Shown here: one piece after another, positions 26,375 through 35,695 of the stretch
Numbering within the stretch: position 1 is the first letter of the stretch
Layout of the letters: every line of letters begins with the position of its first letter
Origin: Herbidospora yilanensis
Lineage (GTDB): Bacteria > Actinomycetota > Actinomycetes > Streptosporangiales > Streptosporangiaceae
NCBI RefSeq assembly: GCF_001570565.1
Contig: NZ_BBXE01000019.1
Span: 62,001-126,000 of the forward strand
Length of the DNA stretch: 64,000 bases
Direction of reading: 5' to 3'
Made by a program: the position numbers and the translations under genes
The notes under the pieces: generated by a model
Told to the model about the DNA's origin: nothing
Seen by the model: the letters and a program-made list of their open reading frames with translations, nothing else
The model's database searches: none

Positions 26375-27973
26375 ATGATCATCGCAACAGACATCGAACT
26401 GCGCGTGGGCTCGCGCCTCCTCATCGAGGGAGCGTCGTTCCGGGTCAACCCCGGCGACAAGATCGGCCTGGTCGGCCGCAACGGAGCGGGCAAGACCACG
26501 CTCACCAAGACCCTCGCCGGCGAGGGCCAGCCCGCCGGCGGCACCGTCACCATCACCGGCGCGGTCGGCTACCTGCCGCAGGATCCGCGCACCGGCGACC
26601 TCCAGGTGATCGCCCGCGACCGCATCCTGTCGGCGCGCGGCCTCGACGAGGTCATCCGCGACCTGCGCCGGGCCGAGCTCGGCATGACCTCGGCCGACCC
26701 GCGCACCCGCGACAAGGCCGTGAAGGCCTACGGCCGCCTCGAAGACCGGCTCCACGTGCTGGGCGGCTACGCCGCCGAGTCGGAGGCCGCCTCGATCGCC
26801 TCCAGCCTGGGCCTGCCCGACCGGGTGCTCGGGCAGCCGCTGGAGACCCTCTCGGGTGGTCAGCGAAGGCGGGTCGAACTGGCGCGCATTCTTTTCTCGG
26901 GATCGGAGACTCTCCTTCTCGACGAGCCGACAAACCACCTCGATGCCGACTCGATCGGCTGGCTTCGTGATTTTTTGCGTTCCCACCAGGGCGGCTTGAT
27001 CATCATCAGCCACGATGTTGGTCTACTTGAAGCGACGGTAAACCGGGTGCTCCATCTCGACGCGAACCGGTGCGTGATCGACACGTACAACGTCGGCTGG
27101 AAGGCCTACCTGACGCAGCGCGAGACCGACGAGAAGCGCCGCAAGCGCGAGCGGGCCAACGCCGAGAAGCAGGCCGGGGTGCTGATGGCGCAGGCCGACA
27201 AGATGCGCGCCAAGGCCACCAAGGCCAAGGCGGCGCAGGACATGCAGCGCCGCGCCGAGCGCCTGCTGCGCGGGATCGAGCCCGAGCGCCGCTCCGACAA
27301 GGTCGCCAAGCTGCGTTTCCCGTCGCCCGCGCCCTGCGGCCGCACCCCGCTGTCGGCCGTCGACCTGTCCAAGTCCTACGGCTCGCTCGAGGTCTTCACC
27401 GACGTCGACGCGGCCGTCGACCGGGGTCACCGGGTCGTCATCCTCGGCCTCAACGGCGCCGGGAAGACCACGCTGCTGCGCATCCTGGGCGGCATCGAGA
27501 AGCCCGACACCGGCGAGGTGCGCCCCGGCCACGGCCTGAAGATCGGCTACTACGCCCAGGAACACGAGACCCTCGACCCGACCCGCACGGTGCTCGAGAA
27601 CATGCGCTCGGCCGGCCCCGACCTGGCCGACGTCGACCTGCGCAAGGTGCTCGGCTCGTTCCTGTTCACCGGCGACGACGTCGACAAGCCCGCCGGGGTG
27701 TTGTCGGGCGGCGAGAAGACCCGGCTGGCCCTGGCCACGCTGGTGCTCTCCAGCGCCAACGTGCTGCTCCTCGACGAGCCCACCAACAACCTCGATCCCG
27801 CCTCGCGGGAACAGGTGCTGACGGCTCTGCGCTCTTACACAGGGGCGATCGTCTTGGTCACCCACGACGAAGGAGCCGTGGAGGCGCTGCAACCCGACCG
27901 GGTGATCCTGCTGCCCGACGGCGTCGAAGACGCGTGGAGCGAGGAATTTTCCGATCTCGTCGCCCTCGCCTGA
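26375..27973 (+). CDS. ABC-F family ribosome-associated ATPase (Rv1473-like)
   Basis: A 532-aa protein with two ABC domains and no membrane segments. Domain 1 has GRNGAGKTT, LSGGQRRRVELA and LLLDEPTNHLD; domain 2 has GLNGAGKTT, LSGGEKTRLALA and LLLDEPTNNLD. A basic, helical linker of about 80 residues (KRRKRERANAEK onward) would reach into the ribosome. From memory it is very similar to M. tuberculosis Rv1473, linked to macrolide tolerance. Codons in 26885-27060 use A/T third bases (TTT, TTG, CTA, GTA, CTT) unlike the rest of the gene. Confidence 0.93.
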   Translation: MIIATDIELRVGSRLLIEGASFRVNPGDKIGLVGRNGAGKTTLTKTLAGEGQPAGGTVTITGAVGYLPQDPRTGDLQVIARDRILSARGLDEVIRDLRRAELGMTSADPRTRDKAVKAYGRLEDRLHVLGGYAAESEAASIASSLGLPDRVLGQPLETLSGGQRRRVELARILFSGSETLLLDEPTNHLDADSIGWLRDFLRSHQGGLIIISHDVGLLEATVNRVLHLDANRCVIDTYNVGWKAYLTQRETDEKRRKRERANAEKQAGVLMAQADKMRAKATKAKAAQDMQRRAERLLRGIEPERRSDKVAKLRFPSPAPCGRTPLSAVDLSKSYGSLEVFTDVDAAVDRGHRVVILGLNGAGKTTLLRILGGIEKPDTGEVRPGHGLKIGYYAQEHETLDPTRTVLENMRSAGPDLADVDLRKVLGSFLFTGDDVDKPAGVLSGGEKTRLALATLVLSSANVLLLDEPTNNLDPASREQVLTALRSYTGAIVLVTHDEGAVEALQPDRVILLPDGVEDAWSEEFSDLVALA

Positions 27974-28087
27974 TCATAAATTTACCGGGTACGGATCTTT
28001 TCCCTGGGAGTAGGTAGCCGATCGAGCCGAAATGACTGATCATGGCGTGAGTAACGCTGCGGAAGTCTGGCACTACAGGAGGTACTC

Positions 28088-28303
28088 GTGGCCGAGACTC
28101 TGAAGAAGGGCACCCGGGTGACCGGGGCCGACCGTGAAAAACTGGCCAGCGATCTCAAGAAGCGCTATGCCGCGGGTGAGAGCATCCGCGCCCTGGCCGC
28201 TTCCACCGGCCGGTCGTACGGATTCATCCACCGCATCCTCAGCGAGTCGGGCGTGACTCTGCGAGGACGCGGCGGGGCGACCCGAGGCAAGACCAAGCGC
28301 TAG
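28088..28303 (+). CDS. Small helix-turn-helix protein (Rv1473A-like)
   Basis: A 71-aa basic protein. The helix-turn-helix lies at about residues 24-54 (KKRYAAGESIRALAASTGRS), and the C-terminus is a charged GRGGATRGKTKR tail suited to nucleic acid binding. Homologues sit beside the ABC-F and enoyl-CoA hydratase genes in many actinobacteria; the function is not known to me. The start is GTG with a strong AGGAGGT 5 nt upstream. Confidence 0.85.
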   Translation: MAETLKKGTRVTGADREKLASDLKKRYAAGESIRALAASTGRSYGFIHRILSESGVTLRGRGGATRGKTKR

Positions 28304-28417
28304 TTCCGCCTCGCGCCGCGCGACCGCAGCCGCTCGTGTACCTCAGATCCAGAGCGGTCCGCTCCCGAGCCGACCGGCCGGGGTCGGACAACCGAACAGG
28401 GTTCGGTAGGCTCGGGC

Positions 28418-29263
28418 GTGACCGCCAGGAAGGGGTTGCGGGCTGTGAACGACGCTGTGGAAGCGGCACAAGGGGGGAGAGCGGAGCAGATCTCGGCGAG
28501 CGCGCTCGCTGAGGTCGGACTGCGCTACGAGGTGGACGGCGAGATCGCGACGATCACGCTGAACCGGCCGGACAAGCGGAACGCCCAGACGTTCGCCACC
28601 TGGTCGGCACTGGCCCGGATCGGGGATGACCTCCCCGAGGCCGTGCGGATCGTCGTCGTGAAAGGCGAGGGGCCGTCCTTCTCCGCAGGCATCGACCTGC
28701 GACTGTTCACGCCCGGGGGAGTCCCCGGTGAGGGCTCGTTCTCCTCGGTGCTCGGTGAGGGCTTCGAGGAGCGGATCGCCCAGGCGCAGAAGGCCTTCCT
28801 GTGGCTGCGTCGTCCGGAGATCATCTCGATCGCGGCCGTCCAGGGCCACGCGATCGGGGCCGGATTCCAGCTCGCGCTCGCGTGCGACCTGCGGATCGTG
28901 GCCGACGACGTGCAGTTCTGCATGAAGGAACCGGCGCTCGGCCTGGTGCCCGACCTGACGGGGACCAAGCCGCTGGTCGATCTCGTGGGGCTGCCGAGGG
29001 CACTGGAGTTGTGTGTCACCGCCCGGAAGGTCGGGGCGGAGGAGGCGCTGCGCCTCCGGCTGGCCGAGCTGGCCGTTCCGGTTGAGGAGCTGGATACGGC
29101 CGTGGCCGACCTGGCGGCGGCGCTGCTCGCGACGGAGCGCTCCGCCGCGACCGCGACCAAACGGCTGCTGCAGGGTGCGGGAGGCCGCACACTGGAGGAG
29201 CAGGCCGCCGCGGAGAGAGCCGAGCAGGTGGTCCGCATACGGTCGTTGTTCGCCTCGGGCTGA
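28418..29263 (+). CDS. Enoyl-CoA hydratase/isomerase family protein (EchA12-like)
   Basis: A 281-aa crotonase-fold enzyme. The first oxyanion segment is SFSAGIDLRLF and the second GHAIGAGFQLALACDLRI; the acidic position normally catalytic falls in KEPALGLVPD. It probably hydrates enoyl-CoA in fatty-acid oxidation, but crotonases have many reactions. GTG 28418 follows TAGGCT (28407-28412) by 5 nt; GTG 28446, with AGGAAGGGG upstream, is an alternative. The ABC-F, HTH and EchA order is conserved with M. tuberculosis as I recall it. Confidence 0.86.
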   Translation: MTARKGLRAVNDAVEAAQGGRAEQISASALAEVGLRYEVDGEIATITLNRPDKRNAQTFATWSALARIGDDLPEAVRIVVVKGEGPSFSAGIDLRLFTPGGVPGEGSFSSVLGEGFEERIAQAQKAFLWLRRPEIISIAAVQGHAIGAGFQLALACDLRIVADDVQFCMKEPALGLVPDLTGTKPLVDLVGLPRALELCVTARKVGAEEALRLRLAELAVPVEELDTAVADLAAALLATERSAATATKRLLQGAGGRTLEEQAAAERAEQVVRIRSLFASG

Positions 29264-29302
29264 TCCTGAAATAGCCCTGGTTCGTAAAGGGTTGGCCAGG
29301 AC

Positions 29303-31186
29303 ATGGCGATGATGGGCGGCCCGAACTCGGGCTGGGCGATGATGCAGTCGATGCGCCGCGACGGCGACGTCATGAAGGAGCGCCTCGCGCCCGGCACGGT
29401 CCGGCGCATCGCCGGCTACGCCGCGCCGTTCCGGTGGTCGATCGCCGGGTTCCTCGTCCTGATCATGGTCGGGGCGCTGATCGTGGTGGCCAACCCGCTG
29501 CTGATCAAGCAGGTCATCGACGTGGCGATCCCGGCGAAGGACACCGGGCTCGTCATCTGGTTCGCGGTCGCCATCGCCGGGCTGGCGCTGTTCGACGCCG
29601 TGCTGTCGCTGGGGGAGCGCTGGTTCTCGGCCCGCATCGGCGAGGGGCTGATCTACAACCTGCGCACGCAGGTCTTCGACCACGTGCAGCGGATGCCCGT
29701 GGCGTTCTTCATGCGGGCGCAGACCGGCGCGCTGGTCTCCCGGCTCAACGGCGACGTCATCGGCGCGCAGCGGGCCGTCACCAGCACGCTGTCGTCGGTC
29801 GTCTCCAACGTGATCAGCCTGGTCGTCGTCCTGATCACCATGCTGGCGCTGTCGTGGCAGATCACCCTGGTCGCGCTGGTCATGCTGCCGATCTTCATCA
29901 TCCCGGCCAAGTGGGTGGGGCGGCGCATGTCCAGGTACACGCGCGAGCAGATGGAGCTCGGCGCCGAGATGAGCTCGGTGATGACCGAGCGGTTCAACGT
30001 CGCCGGGGCGATGGTCGCCAAGCTCTACGGCCGTCCGGCCGACGAGACGCGCCACTTCGCCGAGCGGGCCGCCCGGGTCCGCGACGTCGGCGTCACCGTC
30101 GCCATGCTCGGCACGGTGTTCCGCGTCGCGCTGGGCCTGATCGCCGCGCTGGCGACCGCCCTGGTCTACGGGTTCGGCGGCGTGCTCGCGGTCGACGGCT
30201 CGTTCGAACTGGGCACGCTGGTGGCCATGTCGGCCCTGCTGATGAGGCTGTACGGCCCCCTCACCGGCCTGTCCAACGTCCACATCGACGTGATGACCGC
30301 CCTGGTCAGCTTCGACCGCGTCTTCGAGGTGCTCGACCTCAAGCCGATGGTCGACGAGAAGCCCGACGCCCGGCCGGTCCCGGCCGGACCGGTCACCATC
30401 GAGTTCGACGACGTCCGCTTCCGCTACCCGGCCGCCTCCGAGGTGTCGCTGGCCTCGCTGGAGTCGGTGGCCCGCCCCGACACGGGCGAGTCGGCCGAGG
30501 TGCTCAAGGGCGTCACCTTCACCGCCCGGCCCGGCCAGATGATCGCCCTGGTCGGCCACTCGGGCGCCGGCAAGACCACCACGACCTCGCTGGTCTCCCG
30601 CCTGTACGACGTCGACGCCGGCGCGGTGCGGCTCAACGGCCTCGACGTGCGCGACGCCACGATGGAGTCGCTGCGCGACACCGTGGGCGTCGTCATGCAG
30701 GACCCGCACCTGTTCCACGACACCATCGCCGCCAACCTGCGCTACGCCCGCCCCGAGGCCACCGACGAGGAGATCTGGGAGGCCCTGCGGGCGGCCCAGA
30801 TCGCCGACCTGGTCGCCGCGCTGCCCGAAGGGCTCGACACGGTCGTGGGGGAGCGCGGCTACCGGTTCTCCGGCGGCGAGAAGCAGCGGGTGGCGCTGGC
30901 CCGGCTGCTGCTCAAGGCCCCGCCGGTGGTGGTGCTCGACGAGGCCACCGCCCACCTCGACTCGGAGTCGGAGGCGGCCGTCCAGCAGGCCCTGAAGACG
31001 GCCCTGGCGGGCCGGACCAGCCTGGTCATCGCCCACCGGTTGTCGACCATCCGCGAGGCCGACGTGATCCTCGTCATGAACGAGGGCCGCGTCGTGGAGC
31101 TCGGCCGGCACGACGAGCTGATGGTCATGGACGGCGGCTACGCCGAGCTCTACCGGACCCAGTTCATGAGTAGCCCAGCCGTTTGA
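29303..31186 (+). CDS. ABC transporter, fused permease and ATP-binding protein
   Basis: A 627-aa half-transporter of the exporter (MsbA/LmrA) type. Six transmembrane segments lie between residues 45 and 345, and the ATPase domain from about 370: Walker A GHSGAGKTT, signature FSGGEKQRVALA, Walker B VVVLDEATAHLDS, H-loop IAHRLST. It would work as a homodimer exporting lipids or drugs; substrate unknown. The 3' end overlaps the convergent sulfotransferase gene by 23 nt. Several ATGs near the N-terminus leave the start uncertain by a few residues. Confidence 0.92.
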   Translation: MAMMGGPNSGWAMMQSMRRDGDVMKERLAPGTVRRIAGYAAPFRWSIAGFLVLIMVGALIVVANPLLIKQVIDVAIPAKDTGLVIWFAVAIAGLALFDAVLSLGERWFSARIGEGLIYNLRTQVFDHVQRMPVAFFMRAQTGALVSRLNGDVIGAQRAVTSTLSSVVSNVISLVVVLITMLALSWQITLVALVMLPIFIIPAKWVGRRMSRYTREQMELGAEMSSVMTERFNVAGAMVAKLYGRPADETRHFAERAARVRDVGVTVAMLGTVFRVALGLIAALATALVYGFGGVLAVDGSFELGTLVAMSALLMRLYGPLTGLSNVHIDVMTALVSFDRVFEVLDLKPMVDEKPDARPVPAGPVTIEFDDVRFRYPAASEVSLASLESVARPDTGESAEVLKGVTFTARPGQMIALVGHSGAGKTTTTSLVSRLYDVDAGAVRLNGLDVRDATMESLRDTVGVVMQDPHLFHDTIAANLRYARPEATDEEIWEALRAAQIADLVAALPEGLDTVVGERGYRFSGGEKQRVALARLLLKAPPVVVLDEATAHLDSESEAAVQQALKTALAGRTSLVIAHRLSTIREADVILVMNEGRVVELGRHDELMVMDGGYAELYRTQFMSSPAV

Positions 31187-32039
31187 GCTCCTCGCGGGCG
31201 ACCTTGCCGACCAGTTCGGCGTCGGTGTGGGCGAGGCGGCGGCGGGCGCCGACCCGGGGCGCGCCGGTGCCGTAGAGGGCGATGGTCGAGATCTTGGCGC
31301 CGAGGAACTCGCCCACCTGGCCGAACGTCTCGGCCGGGGACTTGTGCAGGTCCTCGTACCGGATCGTCAGAAGCTGGTCGGCGGGGAGCTCCTTGCGGAG
31401 CACCGCCGACAGGCGGATCGCGGCGCGCCAGCGCAGCGCGCTCTTGCCCGCGACCGGCATCTCCTTCCAGCGCAGCTTGTGCTCGGCGTTGTTGACGCCG
31501 AGGAACGGGCTGGGGAACTCGCTGTCGTCGGACATCATGTGGGGCTTGAACCAGGCCATGGTCGCCGGGTCGGCCAGCATGTCGGCGACGACGTCGCGGC
31601 CGTCGCGGATGACCTGGACGAACCGGGCGTCGGGGAAGGCCTGGAGCAGGACGGGGGCGCTGTAGAGCAGGTCGGGGCTGGCGTCGCCGAAGCGGGTCAG
31701 CTCGGAGGCGGTCACGCACGGGCCCGCCCCGATGATGCCGCCGGCCTCCTTGCACGTGCCGGAGCACTCGCCGCACGCGCCCGGCACCACCTGCCAGGCC
31801 TCGGCCAGCACGTCGCGGATCACCCGGGGCGCCCCCGGGCTGCGCGCGATCGACGGCCGCCGCGCGAACGCGTAGACGACACGGGAAACCGCGCCCCGGC
31901 CCATCGTGAGATGCACGCCGGGCGAGCGCTTGATGGCACGGGCGAGCAGGTCCGCGCCGCTGTGGGGGGCGGCGAGCACGAAGACCGGCTGTCGGACCTT
32001 GACGCCGTTTACCACGAGAATGTGGGTCGGTGGTCGCAT
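31164..32039 (-). CDS. Sulfotransferase family protein with a cysteine cluster
   Basis: A 291-aa PAPS-dependent sulfotransferase-fold protein. The 5'-phosphosulfate loop is VFVLAAPHSGADLLA (family PxSGT-type), and the 3'-phosphate-binding segment includes RFVQVIRDGRDVVADM. IRYEDLHKSPAETF matches the conserved C-terminal motif. An unusual Cys-rich stretch (ACGECSGTCKEAGG, then GPC) lies near residues 80-105 and could bind metal or form disulfides. The acceptor is unknown. ATG 32039 follows the -10-like TAGGCG by 6 nt. Confidence 0.82.
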   Translation of the reverse strand: MRPPTHILVVNGVKVRQPVFVLAAPHSGADLLARAIKRSPGVHLTMGRGAVSRVVYAFARRPSIARSPGAPRVIRDVLAEAWQVVPGACGECSGTCKEAGGIIGAGPCVTASELTRFGDASPDLLYSAPVLLQAFPDARFVQVIRDGRDVVADMLADPATMAWFKPHMMSDDSEFPSPFLGVNNAEHKLRWKEMPVAGKSALRWRAAIRLSAVLRKELPADQLLTIRYEDLHKSPAETFGQVGEFLGAKISTIALYGTGAPRVGARRRLAHTDAELVGKVAREELKRLGYS

Positions 32040-32070
32040 AGGTAGCGCCTAGTCTGACACTCTTTGGGGG
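32040..32070. promoter_or_regulatory. 31-bp divergent leaderless promoter
   Basis: On the minus strand TAGGCG stands 6 nt before ATG 32039. On the plus strand CACTCT (32058-32063) stands 7 nt before GTG 32071. The two promoters must overlap, so the genes may compete for polymerase. Confidence 0.45.
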
Positions 32071-32988
32071 GTGTCCGAACGTACTCCACCCCGTCTCCGG
32101 CACGGTGACACCGTGGCCGTCGTCGCGCCTTCGGGTCCGGTCGACCTCGACCGGCTCAACCGCGGCCGCCACGTGCTCACCGGCCTCGGCCTGAACGTCC
32201 GGTTCGGGCCCCGCATGCTGATCCGCCGCGGCTACCTCGCCGGGCCCGACCAGGCCCGCGCCGCCGACCTCCAGGAAGCCTGGTGCGATCCGGAGATCGC
32301 GGCCGTGATCTGCGCCCGGGGCGGCTACGGCGCCACGCGGGTGCTCGACCACCTCGACTGGGACAAGATGGAGGCCGTCCGGCCGAAACCCCTCGTGGGG
32401 TCGAGCGACATCACCGCCCTCCACCTGGCCTTCCAGCGCCGTCTGGGGGTGGCCTCGTTGTTCGGCCCGATGCCGGCCTGCTCGACGATCAGCGACGAGG
32501 ACGGCCCGGAGCCCCGGTCGTTGTCCCATCTCAAGGCCTCGCTCATCTCCAGCCTGGAGCCCCGGCCGGTCAAGGGCGACCAGGTGCTCGTGCCGGGTTC
32601 GGCCATCGGGCCGCTGACCGGCGGCAACCTGACGCTGCTCGCGGCGCTCTGCGGCACGCCCCACCAGATGGAGGCGCGGGGCCGGATCGTCCTGCTGGAG
32701 GACGTCCGTGAGGAGCCCTACCGAATCGACCGTATGCTGACCCAGCTACTCCAAGCGGGCTGTCTCGACGGCGCGGCCGGCTTCGCCCTCGGGTCGTGGG
32801 TGGAGTGCGGGGAGGCGCTCCCGGTGCTGGTGGAACGCCTCGGACCCCTGGGAGTTCCGATCATCGCGGGGCTGCCGATCGGTCACGGGACACCACAGTT
32901 CAGTGTGTGGCTGGGGGCCGATGGGGTTATTGATACCGAATCGTGCTCTCTCACCGGCCTCATCGGCAACCAGGACAAGGCACCCTGA
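32071..32988 (+). CDS. Peptidase S66 LD-carboxypeptidase family protein
   Basis: A 305-aa serine peptidase of the LdcA/MccF family. The nucleophile is the Ser in VGSSDITALH, and the Glu (LLEDVREEPYRIDRML) and His (PIGHGTPQ) complete the triad. LdcA cleaves the L,D bond of murein tetrapeptides in cell-wall recycling; MccF members cleave microcin-type nucleotide-peptides. No signal peptide, so it acts in the cytoplasm. It starts at GTG 32071, immediately after a compact divergent promoter. Confidence 0.9.
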   Translation: MSERTPPRLRHGDTVAVVAPSGPVDLDRLNRGRHVLTGLGLNVRFGPRMLIRRGYLAGPDQARAADLQEAWCDPEIAAVICARGGYGATRVLDHLDWDKMEAVRPKPLVGSSDITALHLAFQRRLGVASLFGPMPACSTISDEDGPEPRSLSHLKASLISSLEPRPVKGDQVLVPGSAIGPLTGGNLTLLAALCGTPHQMEARGRIVLLEDVREEPYRIDRMLTQLLQAGCLDGAAGFALGSWVECGEALPVLVERLGPLGVPIIAGLPIGHGTPQFSVWLGADGVIDTESCSLTGLIGNQDKAP

Positions 32989-33024
32989 AGCTGGCAACAC
33001 GCCACGCTTGTAAGGGGATGAGCC

Positions 33025-33930
33025 TTGGGTCTGTTGCGGCGACTCCGCAGCCGGATTCGGCCTGACCAGCCAGTGCAGCCTGCCTCCCGGCCCGTCGAGG
33101 ACGTCGATCTTGACTCCCTCCTCGCCCTGGTCGTCGAGACGATGGGCTACAGCTGCGCGTTCGAGGACGACGGCGCCACCCTGATCATGGGGGGCGACGA
33201 GACGTCCCGTACCGTCAACCTGGTCGGGCTCCGCCGTGAGGCGGCCCGCAGGTCGCGCGAAGACTGGCCGATGCTGGTCTCCGAGCACCTGTCCCACGCC
33301 GTGTCGGGCGAACCGTTCGACGCGTGCAACCTGGGCCGGATCAAACCGCTGCTGCGCACCCGCCTGCACGCGGCCGACGACCCGGCGATCCCCGACCCCT
33401 CGCGCATCATCGGCCGCCACCTGAGCGCCGACCTGATCGAGGTGCTGACGATCGGCGGCCGTCCGGTCCGGCCGGAGGAGGCCTTCTGCTGGCCGATTCC
33501 ACCGGCCGAGGCCCTCGACGTCGCGCTCGACAACGCGCTGGCCGACGAGCGGATCACCGCCGAGTACCTGCAGCTCGGCGGGGTGAGCGTGCGGATGATC
33601 AGCGCGCCCACGGCCGTGGCACACCTGCGCCGGCTGCCCGGCCCGCCCGACGGGCTGCTCGTCGTGCTGCCCCACCCGGGCGCGATGGCCGTCCACCCGA
33701 TCGAGGGCATCGGCGTCGTGCGCGCCCTGGAGCGCATGCGGGTGTACGCCCAGCGCGAGTTCGACGACCGCGACGGCGGCCTCAGCCCCCACGTCTACTG
33801 GTGGCACCGCGACCGGCTGACCCGCATCCAGGCCGACCTGGTTCCCCAGGACGGCCAGGTCAGGCTCGTGGTGACGCCGCCCGCCGACTTCGCCCGCCTG
33901 CTGGCCCGCCTCGCCGGAGACGCCAACTAG
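33025..33930 (+). CDS. Conserved actinobacterial protein of unknown function
   Basis: A 301-aa soluble protein with no family I can name. Residues about 25-75 form one alpha/beta unit (VVETMGYSCAFEDDGATLIM), the middle resembles DUF1444-like proteins (SEHLSHAVSGEPFD), and the C-terminal part has VVLPHPGAMAVHPIEG and YWWHRDRLTRIQAD. No signal peptide or membrane segment. TTG 33025 is chosen because AAGGGG lies 8 nt upstream. It lies 36 nt after the S66 peptidase gene. Confidence 0.7.
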   Translation: MGLLRRLRSRIRPDQPVQPASRPVEDVDLDSLLALVVETMGYSCAFEDDGATLIMGGDETSRTVNLVGLRREAARRSREDWPMLVSEHLSHAVSGEPFDACNLGRIKPLLRTRLHAADDPAIPDPSRIIGRHLSADLIEVLTIGGRPVRPEEAFCWPIPPAEALDVALDNALADERITAEYLQLGGVSVRMISAPTAVAHLRRLPGPPDGLLVVLPHPGAMAVHPIEGIGVVRALERMRVYAQREFDDRDGGLSPHVYWWHRDRLTRIQADLVPQDGQVRLVVTPPADFARLLARLAGDAN

Positions 33931-33933
33931 CGG

Positions 33934-35691
33934 CTAGCCGATCGCCTGGGCCGCGTGGATCAGCGGAACGTGGCTGAACGCCTGCGGGAAGTTGCCCACC
34001 AGGCGGCCCTGCACGGGGTCGTACTCCTCGGAGAGGAGGCCGACGTCGTTGCGCAGGTCGAGCAGGTGCCGGAACAGGTCGCACGCCTCCTTGCGCAGGC
34101 CCATGCGGGCCTTGGCCTCGGCGAGCCAGAAGCTGCAGGCCAGGAACGCGCCCTCGCGGCCGGGCAGGCCGTCGACCGGGTTGCGCTCGCTGGTGGAGTA
34201 ACGCAGCACGAACCCCTCCGGCGTCGTGAGCTCGCGCTCGATCGCGTTGATGGTGCCGATCACGCGGTGGTCGTCGGGGGGCAGGAAGCCCATCGTGGGG
34301 ATGAGCAGCGTCGCGGCGTCGAGCTCCGTGGAGCCGTAGGACTGGGTGAAGGTGTTGCGGCCGGGGTCGTACGCCTTCTCGCAGACCTCGTTGTGGATCT
34401 CGTCGCGCAGCGCCCTCCACCGCTCGGCCGGGCCCGAGCGGCGCTGTCTCTCCATCGTGCGGATGACCCGGTCGCAGGCGACCCAGGCCATCACCTTGGA
34501 GTGGGTGAACTGACGGCGCGGGCCGCGCACCTCCCACAGGCCCTCGTCGGGCTGCTGCCAGCCGGTCTCCAGGAAGTCCATCATCTTGCGGGTCAGCTTC
34601 CAGGCATGGTCGTCGGGGTGGAGGCCGCCCACGCCGGCCTGGTAGAGCGAGTTGACGACCTCGCCGTAGACGTCGAGCTGGAGCTGGCCGGCGGCGCTGT
34701 TGCCGATGCGGACCGGCAGCGAGTTCTCGTATCCGGGCAGCCAGTCGAGGGTCATCTCGGGGAGGCGGCGTTCGCCGGCGACGCCGTACATGATCTGGAG
34801 GTCCTGGGGACGGCCGGCGATCGCGCGCAGCAGCCACTCGCGCCAGGCCTTGGCCTCTTCGATGTAGCCGCTGGTCAGCAGGGCGTCGAGGGTCATCGAG
34901 GCGTCGCGCAGCCAGCAGAACCGGTAGTCCCAGTTGCGGACGCCGCCGAGGTCCTCGGGCAGGCTGGTGGTGGGCGCGGCGACGATGCCGCCGGTGGGGG
35001 CGTAGGTCAGCCCCTTCAGGGTGATCATCGAGCGGACCACGGCGTCGCGCCACTGACCGGTGTGGGTGCCCTTGGAGACCCAGTCCTCCCAGAGCTCGCG
35101 GGCGTAGTCGAGTTCGTCCAGCGGCTCGATCATGGGCGGCGCGGGCGCGTGGGAGGGGTGCCAGCTGAACACGAACGACAACTTGTCGCCCGCCTCGACC
35201 CGGAAGGTGCCCTTGTGGCGGTAGTCGCTGCCGTGCAGGTGGACCGGCGAGTGGATCCAGGCGGAGTCGGGACCCCCGACCGCCTGGAGGCTGCCGTCGC
35301 GGCGGCGCACCCACGGGACGATGCGGCCGTAGTCGAACCGGATGCGGATCTCGCAGTTCATCTCGACCGAGCCGGCCACGCCCTCGACGACCCTGACCAG
35401 GCGGGGGTGCTCGTGGCGTACCGGCATGAAGTCGATCACCCGGGCGGTGCCGGTGGGGCTGTCCCAGGTGGATTCGAGAACGAGCGTGTCGCCCCAGTAG
35501 CGGCGGCTGGAGGCCGTCTCCATTCCGGAGGCCCAGATGCGCCAGGCGCCGTGGCGCTGATTGCCCAGCAGCGCGGCGAAGCACGCGGGGGAGTCGAAAC
35601 GGGGCAGGCAGAGCCAGTCGACCGAACCGTCGCGGCCCACCAGGGCCGCCGACTGCATGTCGCCGATCAGCGCGTAGTCCTCGATCCGCAT
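33934..35691 (-). CDS. Glycoside hydrolase family 15 protein (glucoamylase/trehalase type)
   Basis: A 585-aa enzyme. The N-terminal beta-sandwich begins IEDYALIGDMQSAALV, and the (alpha/alpha)6 catalytic barrel includes YRFCWLRDASMTLDALL and the C-terminal TSERNPVDGLPGREGAFLAC, with the general acid and base glutamates of GH15. No signal peptide. Mycobacterial trehalases belong to this group, so trehalose or maltooligosaccharides are likely substrates. It precedes a small membrane protein by 4 nt on the chromosome but is transcribed after it. Confidence 0.9.
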   Translation of the reverse strand: MRIEDYALIGDMQSAALVGRDGSVDWLCLPRFDSPACFAALLGNQRHGAWRIWASGMETASSRRYWGDTLVLESTWDSPTGTARVIDFMPVRHEHPRLVRVVEGVAGSVEMNCEIRIRFDYGRIVPWVRRRDGSLQAVGGPDSAWIHSPVHLHGSDYRHKGTFRVEAGDKLSFVFSWHPSHAPAPPMIEPLDELDYARELWEDWVSKGTHTGQWRDAVVRSMITLKGLTYAPTGGIVAAPTTSLPEDLGGVRNWDYRFCWLRDASMTLDALLTSGYIEEAKAWREWLLRAIAGRPQDLQIMYGVAGERRLPEMTLDWLPGYENSLPVRIGNSAAGQLQLDVYGEVVNSLYQAGVGGLHPDDHAWKLTRKMMDFLETGWQQPDEGLWEVRGPRRQFTHSKVMAWVACDRVIRTMERQRRSGPAERWRALRDEIHNEVCEKAYDPGRNTFTQSYGSTELDAATLLIPTMGFLPPDDHRVIGTINAIERELTTPEGFVLRYSTSERNPVDGLPGREGAFLACSFWLAEAKARMGLRKEACDLFRHLLDLRNDVGLLSEEYDPVQGRLVGNFPQAFSHVPLIHAAQAIG

Positions 35692-35695
35692 GTGA

